A stretch of 64,000 bases of DNA from Prevotella sp. (GTDB lineage Bacteria; Bacteroidota; Bacteroidia; Bacteroidales; Bacteroidaceae): NCBI GenBank assembly GCA_022771625.1, contig JALFCW010000082.1, positions 1-64,000 on the forward strand, read 5' to 3'. Positions 27,881 through 38,275 of the stretch are shown one piece after another. How positions within the stretch are numbered: position 1 is the stretch's first letter; every line of letters starts with the position of its first letter. The notes under the pieces were generated by a model. It made no database searches and had not been told where the DNA came from. It saw only the letters and a program-made list of their open reading frames with translations. A program made the translations under genes and the position numbers.

Positions 27881-28065
27881 TTATGTTTATTAAATCATTA
27901 AATTCCCAATTCAATATACCTCCATTTCAGTTGAAAATCTCAATATTTGGGTACAAAGTTACTCAATTTCATAGAAAATCCAAAAAAAAATTCCGTTTTT
28001 TTCCACTATTACAAAAATATTTTGTATTTTTGCCCCTTGAAATTACCAAATTAATCACTTATAGC

Positions 28066-29328
28066 ATGTTATTATATAATAACTTTACATATATAGGCAT
28101 TCAGAGCGACACCACGTTGATTGCGTTCATCGGGGCTGTAATGTTGTTGTTTTTTCTTGTGGGTGCACTCTTCTATCAGTGGCGCGACCGCAAGAGAACC
28201 GAAGAGGAAATGGTACATCTCGGCTCGCTCCACAAGCATGGAGTGGAGCACGAGTTGGTGTTGAAGGCAATGAAATTGGCGACATGGCGACTGGATGTGC
28301 CCACCATGACAATCACCTACGACAGTGACTTCCGTGCCCGTGCCGACGTGTTGACTCCACCGCCGGGATGCCCGTTTGAGGTAATTATGCAATCTGTCAA
28401 TTCGAGTGATGTTGACAGGGTGAGGGCAGGACTGATAGATCTTTGCAAGGGCGTGAAGACTGAATACCATGAGCAGTATCGAGTCAAGACACCACATGTT
28501 GACAGTGAATATTGGGCCGACAGCTATGCCACGATTGCCGAGAGCGACACCACGGGAGTACCTCTTGTAATAGTGGGTGCAACCAGTTGTATAGATGATG
28601 TGAAGCGTATGGAACAAGACCTTGTTGACGCGCGTAACAAGGCCGAGGAAAGCGACCGACTGAAGACATCGTTCATCGATAATATCAGTCATGAGGTGCG
28701 CACACCGCTGAATGCTATCGTGGGATTCTCTGACATACTGCCCACTGTCACCGACCCCAACGAGCGCGACGGACTAATCTCCATCATCAAGGAGAATAAC
28801 CAGAAGCTGCTCAATATCTTTGAGGATATGATGACCATCTCAAAGGCAGAGGCATCTGACGACAAGACGAAGATGAATATATCCGATTTTGATGTCATGC
28901 CAATGCTGCATGAGGTGGTGGAGAAATTCTGCAAAAAGAATCTCAACCCGAATGTCTCCATTAATTGTGATGTCAGCAAGGAGAAGTTTAAGATACATTC
29001 CGATTATAGTAGATTGCGCGAGATAATCGAGAACTTTATGTCCAATGCACTCAAGTTTACTGACAGAGGTTCCATAGCCATCACATTCGAGCAATTGGAA
29101 AACGGACATGTGCGCATCAGTGTGTCGGATACAGGAAAGGGAATCCCCGAAGAGGCGCACGACAGAATCTTCGACCGTTTCTTCAAACTGGATGAGTTTG
29201 TGCAGGGAGCAGGACTCGGACTTTCCGTGTGCCGTTCTTATGCTTTTAGTCTCGGCGGAACCGTCGGAGTGCGCTCGAGAGTGGGCGAAGGCTCCACTTT
29301 TTGGGTGGAAATTCCTGCCGTTTTGTAA
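28066..29328 (+). CDS. Sensor histidine kinase
   Basis: TSFIDNISHEVRTPLNAIVGFSDIL, SVSDTGKGIPEEAHDRIFDRFFK, GAGLGLSVCR. Confidence 0.93.
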   Translation: MLLYNNFTYIGIQSDTTLIAFIGAVMLLFFLVGALFYQWRDRKRTEEEMVHLGSLHKHGVEHELVLKAMKLATWRLDVPTMTITYDSDFRARADVLTPPPGCPFEVIMQSVNSSDVDRVRAGLIDLCKGVKTEYHEQYRVKTPHVDSEYWADSYATIAESDTTGVPLVIVGATSCIDDVKRMEQDLVDARNKAEESDRLKTSFIDNISHEVRTPLNAIVGFSDILPTVTDPNERDGLISIIKENNQKLLNIFEDMMTISKAEASDDKTKMNISDFDVMPMLHEVVEKFCKKNLNPNVSINCDVSKEKFKIHSDYSRLREIIENFMSNALKFTDRGSIAITFEQLENGHVRISVSDTGKGIPEEAHDRIFDRFFKLDEFVQGAGLGLSVCRSYAFSLGGTVGVRSRVGEGSTFWVEIPAVL

Positions 29329-29420
29329 ATGTAACAGAATTGAAACATGTATTTTACGGAGTTGTAATATACATTGCCTAATTTTGCAGCGCAAAACAAT
29401 AAATGCAAGATTAGGTTTTT

Positions 29421-31667
29421 ATGGAAACGTTTTATTTACTGATTGTGGTCTTCCTGCTCGTATTGGCAGTGTTCGACCTTTTTGTGGGAGTGAGCAACGA
29501 TGCCGTCAACTTCCTCAATTCCGCCATTGGAGCTAAGGTGGCGAAGTTCAAGACAGTTATGTTCGTAGCCTCCTTTGGAGTGGTCATTGGTGCCATGATG
29601 AGTGCAGGAATGATGGATGTGGCGCGTCACGGCATCATGCAGCCCGAGAATTATTCATTTCATGAGGTGATGACAATCTTCCTCGCTGTGATGGTCACCG
29701 ACGTGATTGTGCTCGACATGTTCAACACGCTTGGTTTGCCTACATCCACCACCGTGTCGCTCGTGTTTGAGCTCCTTGGAGGTACATTCATCCTTGCCCT
29801 CTTGAAAATGAATGCCGACGGAAGTCTCACTTTCGACCAGTTGCTCAATTCCGACAAGGCCCTGAGTGTCATCATTGCCATCTTTGTCAGTGTGGCTATT
29901 GCCTTCTTCTTCGGAGTGATAGTGCAGTGGATTGCGCGAGTGGTGTTCACATTTAGCTACAACCGCCATCTCAAATATACTATTGCCATCTTCGGTGGTA
30001 TAGCTTTCACAATCCTGGCCTACTTTATATTTATAAAAGGTCTGTCTAAGTCTCCGTTTATCGAGGACGTCACAAAATCATGGATCAAGACCAATACTCC
30101 CATGCTCATGGGCATTACTTTCGTCATTTCCACCATATTGATGGAGATTATCCACCTTCTCAAGGTTAATGTGTTCAAGTTGGTTGTGATGATGGGTACA
30201 TTCGCCCTTGCCATGGCTTTTGCCGGCAATGACCTTGTCAACTTCATCGGTGTTCCTATGGCTGGTCTCGACTCGTTCCTTGATTTCACCTCCAATGGCA
30301 CAGGCAACGACGACACCTTCATGATGACCTCGCTCATGACCTCGGCCAAGACTCCGATACTCTATCTTATGATAGCCGGTGCGATAATGATTTTCGCTAT
30401 GGTTACCTCCAAGAAAGCCCAGAATGTGGTTAAGACCAGTGTCGATCTCTCCCGTCAGGACGAGGGCGACGAGATGTTCGGAAGCTCGCGTGCCGCACGC
30501 AGTATCGTGAGAGGCTCTCAGGATGCAGGCGAGTTTGTTACAAAGGTTATCCCCAGTGGATTCTTCAAGTGGATTGACACACGTTTCCGTAAGGAGGATG
30601 CCATCCTTGCCGACGGTGCCGCCTTCGACGTTGTTCGTGCTGCCGTCAACCTCGTTTTGGCATCAGTGCTGATAGTTATCGGTACCACATATAAGTTGCC
30701 GCTCTCAACCACCTACGTCACCTTCATGGTGGCAATGGGTACATCTCTTGCCGACCGTGCATGGAGCCGTGAGAGTGCAGTGTTCCGCGTCACTGGAGTG
30801 CTCTCCGTAATCGGTGGATGGTTTATCACCGCCGGTGTGGCCTTCGGTATATGTGCCATCGTATGTCTCGTTATGTATATTGGTGGATTTGTTGCGATGT
30901 TCGCCTTCATGGCACTTGTGGTATTCCTGCTCATACGTAGTAATATAATGTATAAGAACAAGAAGGCTGGCGAGAAGAACGACGATGTGTTCCGTCTGAT
31001 GATGCGCACCAAGGATCCCGAGATTGTGCTCGACCTGTTGATGAAGCACGTAAGACGCACCCAGACCTTCGTCTGCAAATTCGCCCTGTGCAAATATAAC
31101 AAGATTCTTGATTCTCTTGTCTCCGAGGACCATCGCGCCATGTCGAAGTTGCTCAAGGAACTCAAGGGTGAGCAGGTGGAACTCAAGAAATACCGCCGCA
31201 AGGAGTTGCTCGCACTTCGTCGTGTGCCTCAGAACGTAGCCTTGGAGCGCAACACATGGTATCACCTCGGTATCAACAGCGACCAGCAGTATATCTACTG
31301 TCTGCGCCGTATGCTCGACCCAATCAAGGAGCATGTGGATAACAACTTCAATCCTATGCCCGACAATCTTGTCAAGGAGTTCGACCCCGTGCGCGAAAAG
31401 ATAGCCGACCTTATGAAGCGTACCTCCGCAATGCTCAGCACTGGTCGTTTCGACGAATACGACGAGGTATTGGCACAGGCAGAGGAGCTCAAGGACCGTC
31501 TCTCGTCAGTGCGCAAGCACCACTACGACCGCATGCAGAAGGGTGGTGACACCAGTACGCTGAAGATCGACCTCGTGTATATCAATATTCTGCAGGAGAG
31601 TCAGGAGCTCTTGAGCATCATGCGCCATCAGCTCAGGGCAGGAAACAGATTCTATGGTAATAATTGA
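29421..31667 (+). CDS. Inorganic phosphate transporter (Pit family) with C-terminal PhoU-like region
   Basis: DLFVGVSNDAVNFLNSAIGAKVAKFKTVMFVASFGVVIGAM, GTTYKLPLSTTYVTFMVAMG; helical C-terminus. Confidence 0.92.
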   Translation: METFYLLIVVFLLVLAVFDLFVGVSNDAVNFLNSAIGAKVAKFKTVMFVASFGVVIGAMMSAGMMDVARHGIMQPENYSFHEVMTIFLAVMVTDVIVLDMFNTLGLPTSTTVSLVFELLGGTFILALLKMNADGSLTFDQLLNSDKALSVIIAIFVSVAIAFFFGVIVQWIARVVFTFSYNRHLKYTIAIFGGIAFTILAYFIFIKGLSKSPFIEDVTKSWIKTNTPMLMGITFVISTILMEIIHLLKVNVFKLVVMMGTFALAMAFAGNDLVNFIGVPMAGLDSFLDFTSNGTGNDDTFMMTSLMTSAKTPILYLMIAGAIMIFAMVTSKKAQNVVKTSVDLSRQDEGDEMFGSSRAARSIVRGSQDAGEFVTKVIPSGFFKWIDTRFRKEDAILADGAAFDVVRAAVNLVLASVLIVIGTTYKLPLSTTYVTFMVAMGTSLADRAWSRESAVFRVTGVLSVIGGWFITAGVAFGICAIVCLVMYIGGFVAMFAFMALVVFLLIRSNIMYKNKKAGEKNDDVFRLMMRTKDPEIVLDLLMKHVRRTQTFVCKFALCKYNKILDSLVSEDHRAMSKLLKELKGEQVELKKYRRKELLALRRVPQNVALERNTWYHLGINSDQQYIYCLRRMLDPIKEHVDNNFNPMPDNLVKEFDPVREKIADLMKRTSAMLSTGRFDEYDEVLAQAEELKDRLSSVRKHHYDRMQKGGDTSTLKIDLVYINILQESQELLSIMRHQLRAGNRFYGNN

Positions 31668-31704
31668 TTGTTTTCAAGTTAACAAATTAACAAGTTAACA
31701 AATT

Positions 31705-31739
31705 AACAAGTTGACGGGTTGCAAGCTCGTCAACTTGTT
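31705..31739 (+). terminator. Terminator-like perfect 12-bp hairpin after the pit gene
   Basis: AACAAGTTGACG-GGTTGCAAGCT-CGTCAACTTGTT. Confidence 0.7.
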
Positions 31740-31896
31740 TGCTTTATGTTCAATTTTTCCCATGCAATAGTCAAAAAGTGCTATAAAACTTTATTATTAT
31801 AATAAGGAGAAATAAAATAGGTTAAAAGATTTCTTTATTTGAGAAATATTATATAACTTTGCGCCCAACTACAAAACAAGGCAGTGCACTGATACT

Positions 31897-33432
31897 ATGA
31901 TAGTGGCTATAAAAAGGGCAAAGAGGTTCTCGCCAAACTCCGAGGATAAGGATGCCCGTATATTGAATAGTTTATGCGACCTGCTACGACAAAGCGGGTT
32001 TGACATCAGAATCGTGGATGAAGATGATTTCTGTCTTCAGAAAGATGCTGAGGCATATATCTCTATGGCTCGTTCCGATAAGGCTTTGGTGGAATTGGAT
32101 GCATCCAAAGTGCCGGTGATAAACACTGTGCGCTCGGTGTTTCTATACTGCCAGAACCGTGGACTCCAAACTGCTCATCTTGCTGCCTGTGGTTTTAATG
32201 TGCCCGAGCCAAAGGGTAAGGACGGCTATTGGGTGAAGAAAGCCTACGGCTATTCTGAGTGTGAGGATGATGTGGTGTTCGCACCTGATGAGGAGGCGTG
32301 CAAGGCTGCTAAGGCGGCAATGAGTGAGCGTGGTGTAAAGCCTTATGTTTGTGCTCATGTCAAGGGCGACCTTGTCAAATTCTATGGAGTAAGCGACACT
32401 CCTTTCTTCCGTTTCTATTATCCCGATGACGATGGAGAAATGAAGTTCTCCAACAACGGGCATAACGGAGTGCCCAAGCATACTCCCTTCGATGAATACG
32501 ATTTCATGTATGAGGCCAATGCTGTGGCTAATTCCCTTGATCTCGACTTCTATGGTGGCGACTGCATCATTCGCGACGACGGTGAGAGGGTGTATATAGA
32601 TGTCAACGACTGGCCAAGTTATTCGCGTTGCTATAAGGAGGCCGCCGAATATATGGCAATCAAGGTGATCAAGGCTGTGCATCACGGCAACATCGACCTG
32701 TTGCGCGAGCGAATAGAAAACGGTTATTATGAGGCTGTCATCTTCGACTATGGCGGCACTCTTGATTCCGACGGAATGCATTGGGGCAAGCGTATATGGC
32801 ATGCCTATCAGAAGAATGGAGTGCCTGTGGATGAACCTCTCTTCCGCGATGCCTATGTTCATGCCGAGCGCACACTGGCCAAGAACCCGATAATCCAGGG
32901 CAATGACGATTTCACTGAGACACTTCGGAAGAAGTTGACCATCGAACTCGAATATATACAGGAGCGCATTGAAGGGTTCAATCCCGACGAGTGGCTCGAC
33001 GACATCCTCGACACACTGATAGAGGCCACCGAGGAATCCACAAATCTTTCCAATGAGGTGATGAGAGAACTCTTTGGCGATTATGTCAAGAAGGGCAAGA
33101 CCATCCTCGTAAGCAATTTCTATGGAAATGTAAATGCAGTGCTCAGTCAGTTTGGGCTCGACGATAGTTTCAGTCAGGTGATTGAGTCGGCTGTAGTGGG
33201 AGTGCGCAAGCCCGATCCCGAGATATGGCGCATGGGCCTGAGGGCGATAGGAGTAAGCGACCCCTCTAAGGCGCTCGTCATTGGTGACAGTTACGACAAG
33301 GACATCATTCCTGCCCATGAGATTGGTTGCGACACCCTTTGGTTTATGGGCGAGGGATGGACGCCGGTCATTCCTGATGGTGCCAAGGCCAACTGGGTGA
33401 TGACCTCGTGGTTTGACGTATATGAGCCATAG
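31897..33432 (+). CDS. ATP-grasp-like N-terminal domain fused to C-terminal HAD hydrolase
   Basis: N-half GGDCIIRDDGERVYIDVNDWPSYSRCYKEAAEYMA (ATP-grasp-like); C-half IFDYGGTLDSDG, LVSNFYGN, VVGVRKPDPEIWRMGL, VIGDSYDKDI. Confidence 0.8.
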   Translation: MIVAIKRAKRFSPNSEDKDARILNSLCDLLRQSGFDIRIVDEDDFCLQKDAEAYISMARSDKALVELDASKVPVINTVRSVFLYCQNRGLQTAHLAACGFNVPEPKGKDGYWVKKAYGYSECEDDVVFAPDEEACKAAKAAMSERGVKPYVCAHVKGDLVKFYGVSDTPFFRFYYPDDDGEMKFSNNGHNGVPKHTPFDEYDFMYEANAVANSLDLDFYGGDCIIRDDGERVYIDVNDWPSYSRCYKEAAEYMAIKVIKAVHHGNIDLLRERIENGYYEAVIFDYGGTLDSDGMHWGKRIWHAYQKNGVPVDEPLFRDAYVHAERTLAKNPIIQGNDDFTETLRKKLTIELEYIQERIEGFNPDEWLDDILDTLIEATEESTNLSNEVMRELFGDYVKKGKTILVSNFYGNVNAVLSQFGLDDSFSQVIESAVVGVRKPDPEIWRMGLRAIGVSDPSKALVIGDSYDKDIIPAHEIGCDTLWFMGEGWTPVIPDGAKANWVMTSWFDVYEP

Positions 33433-33502
33433 CATGATTGTTTTTAAACGTATATACCATAAAAAAGAAATATTGTTATAAACATTAAATAAATTAATTG
33501 TA

Positions 33503-34831
33503 ATGAAGCAAACTAATGTTAAGCCGGCAGACGGCAAATTAGGTATCATGGTTGTTGGTTGCGGAGCTGTAGCCACAACATTCATGACTGGTGTTCTTAT
33601 GACACGCCGCGGACTTGCAAAGCCCGTAGGATCCATGACTCAGTATGACAAAATCCGTATTGGTCGTGGTGATGACAAGAAATATCTGCCTTACGCAGAC
33701 ATCGTTCCAATGGCAAAACTCGACGACATCGTCTTCGGTTGCTGGGATGTTTATCCCCAGAACGCCTATCAGGCTGCTATGTATGCCGAGGTGCTCAAGG
33801 AGAAGGATATCAATCCGGTAAAGGACGAGCTCGAGGCCATCAAACCCATGAAGGCTGCCTTCGACAAGAACTACGCAAAGCGTCTTGATGGCGACAACGT
33901 GAAGGACTGCAAGACTCGCTGGGAGATGGTTGAGGCACTTCGTCAGGACATCCGCGACTTCAAGGAGAAGAACGGTTGCGCCCGTATCGTTGTGCTCTGG
34001 GCAGCATCTACCGAGATCTACGTACCCGTATGCGAGAAGGTTCACTATCATCTTGCCGACCTTGAGGCTGCCATGAAGGCCGACGACCGCGAGCATGTTG
34101 CTCCTTCTATGTGCTATGCCTATGCAGCCCTCACCGAGGGTGCTCCTTTCATCATGGGCGCCCCCAACACCACAGTGGATATCCCCGCTATGTGGGAGCT
34201 CGCCGACCAGACCAAGATGCCTATCGCTGGTAAGGACTTCAAGACTGGTCAGACCCTCGTCAAGAGCGGTTTCGCTCCTATCATCGGCACTCGTTGCCTC
34301 GGTCTCCACGGATGGTTCTCAACCAATATCCTCGGCAACCGCGACGGTCTCGTTCTCGATGAGCCAGCAAACTTCCACACCAAGGAGGTGAGCAAGCTCT
34401 CTACCCTCGAGACTATCCTAAAGCCTGAGATACAGCCCGACCTCTACGGACACGGCAACGACGAGGACACTCAGTATTATCACAAGGTGCGCATCAACTA
34501 CTATCCTCCACGCAACGACAACAAGGAGGGATGGGACAATATCGACATCTTCGGTTGGATGGGCTATCCTATGCAGATCAAGATCAACTTCCTCTGCCGC
34601 GACTCTATCCTTGCCGCTCCTCTCTGTCTCGACCTCTGCTTGCTGAGCGACCTCGCAGCACGCGCCGGACGATATGGCATTCAGCGTTTCCTCAGCTTCT
34701 TCCTCAAGGCTCCTATGCACGACTACACCCAGGGCGAGGAAGCTGTCAACCACCTCTATCAGCAATACACCATGCTGAAGAACGCCATCCGCGAGATGGG
34801 CGGCTATGAGGCTGACGAGGAAATTGACTAA
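33503..34831 (+). CDS. Inositol-3-phosphate synthase
   Basis: GKLGIMVVGCGAVATTFMTGVLMTRRGLAKPVGSMTQYDKIR, GKDFKTGQTLVKSGFAPIIG, SYDHLGNND-like NRDG region. Confidence 0.93.
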   Translation: MKQTNVKPADGKLGIMVVGCGAVATTFMTGVLMTRRGLAKPVGSMTQYDKIRIGRGDDKKYLPYADIVPMAKLDDIVFGCWDVYPQNAYQAAMYAEVLKEKDINPVKDELEAIKPMKAAFDKNYAKRLDGDNVKDCKTRWEMVEALRQDIRDFKEKNGCARIVVLWAASTEIYVPVCEKVHYHLADLEAAMKADDREHVAPSMCYAYAALTEGAPFIMGAPNTTVDIPAMWELADQTKMPIAGKDFKTGQTLVKSGFAPIIGTRCLGLHGWFSTNILGNRDGLVLDEPANFHTKEVSKLSTLETILKPEIQPDLYGHGNDEDTQYYHKVRINYYPPRNDNKEGWDNIDIFGWMGYPMQIKINFLCRDSILAAPLCLDLCLLSDLAARAGRYGIQRFLSFFLKAPMHDYTQGEEAVNHLYQQYTMLKNAIREMGGYEADEEID

Positions 34832-34864
34832 TTCAACTTTCTCAAGTAAGGGAAATATTTGGTA

Positions 34865-34966
34865 GTTAAGGAGTTAAGGAGTTAAGGAGTTAAGCCAAAT
34901 GTTGTTGCGCTTATATCCAATGCTCAATACTAATGGCTTAACTCCTTAACTCCTTAACTCCTTGAC
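34865..34966. repeat. 33-bp inverted repeat of (GTTAAGGA)n between two genes
   Basis: 34865-34897 GTTAAGGAGTTAAGGAGTTAAGGAGTTAAGCCA pairs with 34934-34966, 32/33. Confidence 0.9.
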
Positions 34967-35015
34967 TCCTCAAAAGTTGAGTACATGCTAAAGTTAAATA
35001 ATAAATAATATCGGT

Positions 35016-37586
35016 TTGAAGGTTTTCAGAATAACATTATTATTGCTCCTCCTTACTATGGTTCTGCCGATGAAGGCACAACTCAGGGGCTATATCATCG
35101 ATGAGGCCACCGGTGACTCCATCCCGTATGCCTCTGCCATTTACCGTGGTCACAACGTGGCCGTGGCATCGAATATCAACGGACAGTTCACCATCGCCCG
35201 CCATGAAGGTTGGGTGCTCACGTTCAGTGCCGTGGGATATATCTCTAAGTCAATCACCATAACATCTTCCACCAAGCAGAATTTCAACGTCAAACTCAAG
35301 CCCGACACCAAGGCCTTGAAGGAAGTTGTAGTAAAAACGAAAAGGAGACGATACAGCAGGAAAAACAATCCTGCAGTCGAACTGATGAAAAAGGTGGTCG
35401 AGGCAAAAAAACGCACCGACCTCGACAATCGCGACTATTATCAGTATAACAAATACCAGAAACTCACCCTTGCTATCAATGATATCACTCCCGAGAAACT
35501 TGAGGACCCCAAGATGAAAAAGAAACCGTGGCTCAAGGATCAGGTGGAGAAATGCGAATACAACGGCAAACTCATACTGCCAATTTCGGTGGATGAGACT
35601 GTCACACAGAAGATATACCGCAAGCATCCCCATTCAGAGAAGAATATCGTGAAGGGACAGAACTCCACCGGAGTCAACGACCTCTTCCAGACGGGAGACA
35701 TCCTCAACACAGTGCTCAAGGATGTGTTCTCCGACGTCAATATCTACGACGACCAGATACGCCTTTTGCAATATCCCTTCACCTCGCCCATCGGAAAGGA
35801 TGCCGTGGCGTTCTATCGATTCTATATCATGGACACCCTCTATGTGGAGCGCGACAAGTGCATCCACCTCCATTTCCTGCCCAACAACCAGCAGGACTTC
35901 GGATTCCGTGGAGACATATACATCCTTGCCGACTCGTCGTATCAGGTGAAGCGATGCGAACTCACCATCCCCAAGAAGAGCGATGTCAACTTCGTGGAGA
36001 ACATGAAGATTGTGCAGGAGTTCACCCAACTGCCCGACAGCACATGGGTGCTATCTGTTGATGACATGCTCGCCGAACTCAAACTCGCCTCGTTTATTAA
36101 GGAGGCGGCAGTGATACGCACTACGCGCCTCACCGACTATGCCTTCGACCCTCTGCCCAAACAACTCTTCAAGGGCAAGGCCAAGGAAGTGAAGGAGGCC
36201 GATGCCATGATGCGCGACGAGGCATTCTGGAACAAGTATCGACAAGTGTCGCTCACCAAGAGCGAGAGCAAGATGGATGCCTTCGTCAATAATCTCTCGC
36301 AAATCAAGGGATTCAAGTATATCATCTTCGGACTCAAGGCTCTCATCGAGAACTTTGTCGAGACGGGCAATCCCAGTAAGGTGGATATCGGGCCTATCAA
36401 CACGATGCTCACAAGCAATCCCGTTGACGGACTACGCACTCGTATCTCCGCCCAGACCACTGCCAAACTCAATCCCCATTGGTTTGCATCGGGATATTTC
36501 GCCCGTGGATGGAAGAGTGAGAAGAACTACTACAAGGCCGACCTTACATATTCCTTCAACAAGAAGGAGTATCTGCCGCGCGAGTTCCCCAAGCGCACGC
36601 TCACACTCTCATCCACCTACGACATTATGGCGCCCTCCGACAAATTCATGAAGACCGACAAGGACAACGTCTTCACCTCGTTCAAGTGGAGCAAGGTCAA
36701 CAAGATGATGTTCTACAACCGCCAGGAAATAAAATATGAGCGCGAGGAAGACTGGGGATTCAAGACCACCCTCGGATTCAAGGCAGAAGAGAATGAGGGA
36801 GCACTCGGCTTGGACTTTACCCCGCTCAGCCAATACTCGCAGAAATACACAGATGGTAATGTCTTGTTAGAGCCAAACTCCAATAAGTTCCGCACCTCCG
36901 AGTTCCATGCCGAGTTCCGCTTCGCCCCCGGCGAGACATATATCAACACCAAGCAGCGCCGATTGAAGATTAATCTCGACGCCCCCGTGTTCATCCTCGG
37001 TCACACTGTCGGCATCAAGGGATTCCTCGGTGGCGACTACCGTTACAACTTCACCGAGGCGAGCATCTACAAGCGCTTCTGGATGAAGTCGTGGGGAAAG
37101 ATCGACTGCTATCTCAAGGGCGGTATCCAGTGGAACCAGGTGCCCTATCCGTTGCTCATCATGCCCGAGACCAACCTCAGCTATATCATCCAGGACGAGA
37201 CCTTCGAGCTGATTGACAACATGGAGTTCCTCAACGACCGTTTTGCCTCGCTCTATATCTCGTGGGATTTCAACGGCAAGATTTTCAACCGCATACCTCT
37301 GTTGAAGAAGCTCAAGTGGCGCGAGTACATCGGATTCCGTTGCCTGTGGGGAGGCCTGTCCGACAAGAACAACCCGTTCCTCGAGCAAAATGCTCAGAGC
37401 GACATCCTCATGTTGTTCCCCGAGGGCTGTCATGTGATGGACAGCAAGAAGCCCTATTACGAGCTTTCCGTCGGCATCCACAACATCTTCAAGCTCATCC
37501 ATGTAGAGTATGTCCGTCGTCTCAACTATCACTACGAGAACACCCACAAGGATGGCATCCGCTTCATGGTTCGCATGACATTCTAA
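35016..37586 (+). CDS. DUF5686 / carboxypeptidase-like regulatory domain outer-membrane protein
   Basis: AQLRGYIIDEATGDSIPYASAIYRGHNVAVASNINGQF; DUF5686-type C-terminal body. Confidence 0.85.
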   Translation: MKVFRITLLLLLLTMVLPMKAQLRGYIIDEATGDSIPYASAIYRGHNVAVASNINGQFTIARHEGWVLTFSAVGYISKSITITSSTKQNFNVKLKPDTKALKEVVVKTKRRRYSRKNNPAVELMKKVVEAKKRTDLDNRDYYQYNKYQKLTLAINDITPEKLEDPKMKKKPWLKDQVEKCEYNGKLILPISVDETVTQKIYRKHPHSEKNIVKGQNSTGVNDLFQTGDILNTVLKDVFSDVNIYDDQIRLLQYPFTSPIGKDAVAFYRFYIMDTLYVERDKCIHLHFLPNNQQDFGFRGDIYILADSSYQVKRCELTIPKKSDVNFVENMKIVQEFTQLPDSTWVLSVDDMLAELKLASFIKEAAVIRTTRLTDYAFDPLPKQLFKGKAKEVKEADAMMRDEAFWNKYRQVSLTKSESKMDAFVNNLSQIKGFKYIIFGLKALIENFVETGNPSKVDIGPINTMLTSNPVDGLRTRISAQTTAKLNPHWFASGYFARGWKSEKNYYKADLTYSFNKKEYLPREFPKRTLTLSSTYDIMAPSDKFMKTDKDNVFTSFKWSKVNKMMFYNRQEIKYEREEDWGFKTTLGFKAEENEGALGLDFTPLSQYSQKYTDGNVLLEPNSNKFRTSEFHAEFRFAPGETYINTKQRRLKINLDAPVFILGHTVGIKGFLGGDYRYNFTEASIYKRFWMKSWGKIDCYLKGGIQWNQVPYPLLIMPETNLSYIIQDETFELIDNMEFLNDRFASLYISWDFNGKIFNRIPLLKKLKWREYIGFRCLWGGLSDKNNPFLEQNAQSDILMLFPEGCHVMDSKKPYYELSVGIHNIFKLIHVEYVRRLNYHYENTHKDGIRFMVRMTF

Positions 37587-37600
37587 AATTCACGTATTAA

Positions 37601-37877
37601 TATGTATAGCCATGGAAGGGCGGCATAAAATAGGGATTGTCTGCGCCATGTATAGCCCTGGAAGTGCTTGGCATAACATAGGGATTGTCTGCGCCATGTA
37701 TAGCCCTGGAAGGGCGGCATAACATAGGATAGGGCGAGAGCCCTATCTCAATGTGCCTCTTTCCATCCCTCCCCCCTCCACGCGCCAACGGCGCGTGGAG
37801 GGGGGAGGGGGGAGATGGGGGATGCCATACACACAGGGTTCACACCCTGTGCTGGGTTATGTCGCCCTTCCAGGGCT
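37601..37877. repeat. Cloverleaf-like intergenic element, copy 2 (inverted relative to copy 1), preceded by about 46-bp tandem units
   Basis: Units at 37601, 37647 and 37695; outer arms AGCCCTGGAAGGGCGGCATAAC / GTTATGTCGCCCTTCCAGGGCT; hairpins GATAGGGC-GAGA-GCCCTATC, 20-bp perfect 37767-37786/37790-37809, CACAGGGT-TCAC-ACCCTGTG. Confidence 0.9.
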
Positions 37878-37921
37878 TTCACGGATAATCTTATTGGGTT
37901 CATAGGGACAAGATTTTCTGA

Positions 37922-38266
37922 TTATTTAGCATCTACGATGAAGAGCGTTATTTTCTGCTTGCGCCTCAGTGCCTTGCGTACCCGTTCATATAGGCGATTG
38001 TAATAGAGGGCACTCTTGATGACAACACCTGGAATTAGATATTTACCCACAATGAACGATTGGCGACGGAGATTATAAACTCCGTTGCCCATTAGGGCAT
38101 AGCGTCGGAACGTTTCGGTAGATGTGATTGGATACTCTCCCTGCTTAAGGGCATGTCTTGAGTTTTCGGCAGTGTGTGCCACTACGACTCCATCGATTTT
38201 CAGTACTCCGTCGATGGTGTCATTCTTATATCTGTAGCGTGAAAGATAAATATTCATAATTAACAA
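37922..38266 (-). CDS. DUF5675 family protein
   Basis: YRYKNDTIDGVLKIDGVVVAHTAENSRHALKQGEYPI...; phage/element-associated family. Confidence 0.6.
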   Translation of the reverse strand: MLIMNIYLSRYRYKNDTIDGVLKIDGVVVAHTAENSRHALKQGEYPITSTETFRRYALMGNGVYNLRRQSFIVGKYLIPGVVIKSALYYNRLYERVRKALRRKQKITLFIVDAK

Positions 38267-38275
38267 ATTAACGAT

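Noticed and set aside
37600-37788. ORF MARGGGRDGKRHIEIGLSPYPMLCRPSRAIHGADNPY... as a protein
   Set aside because: It is a translation through the cloverleaf element and its tandem units.
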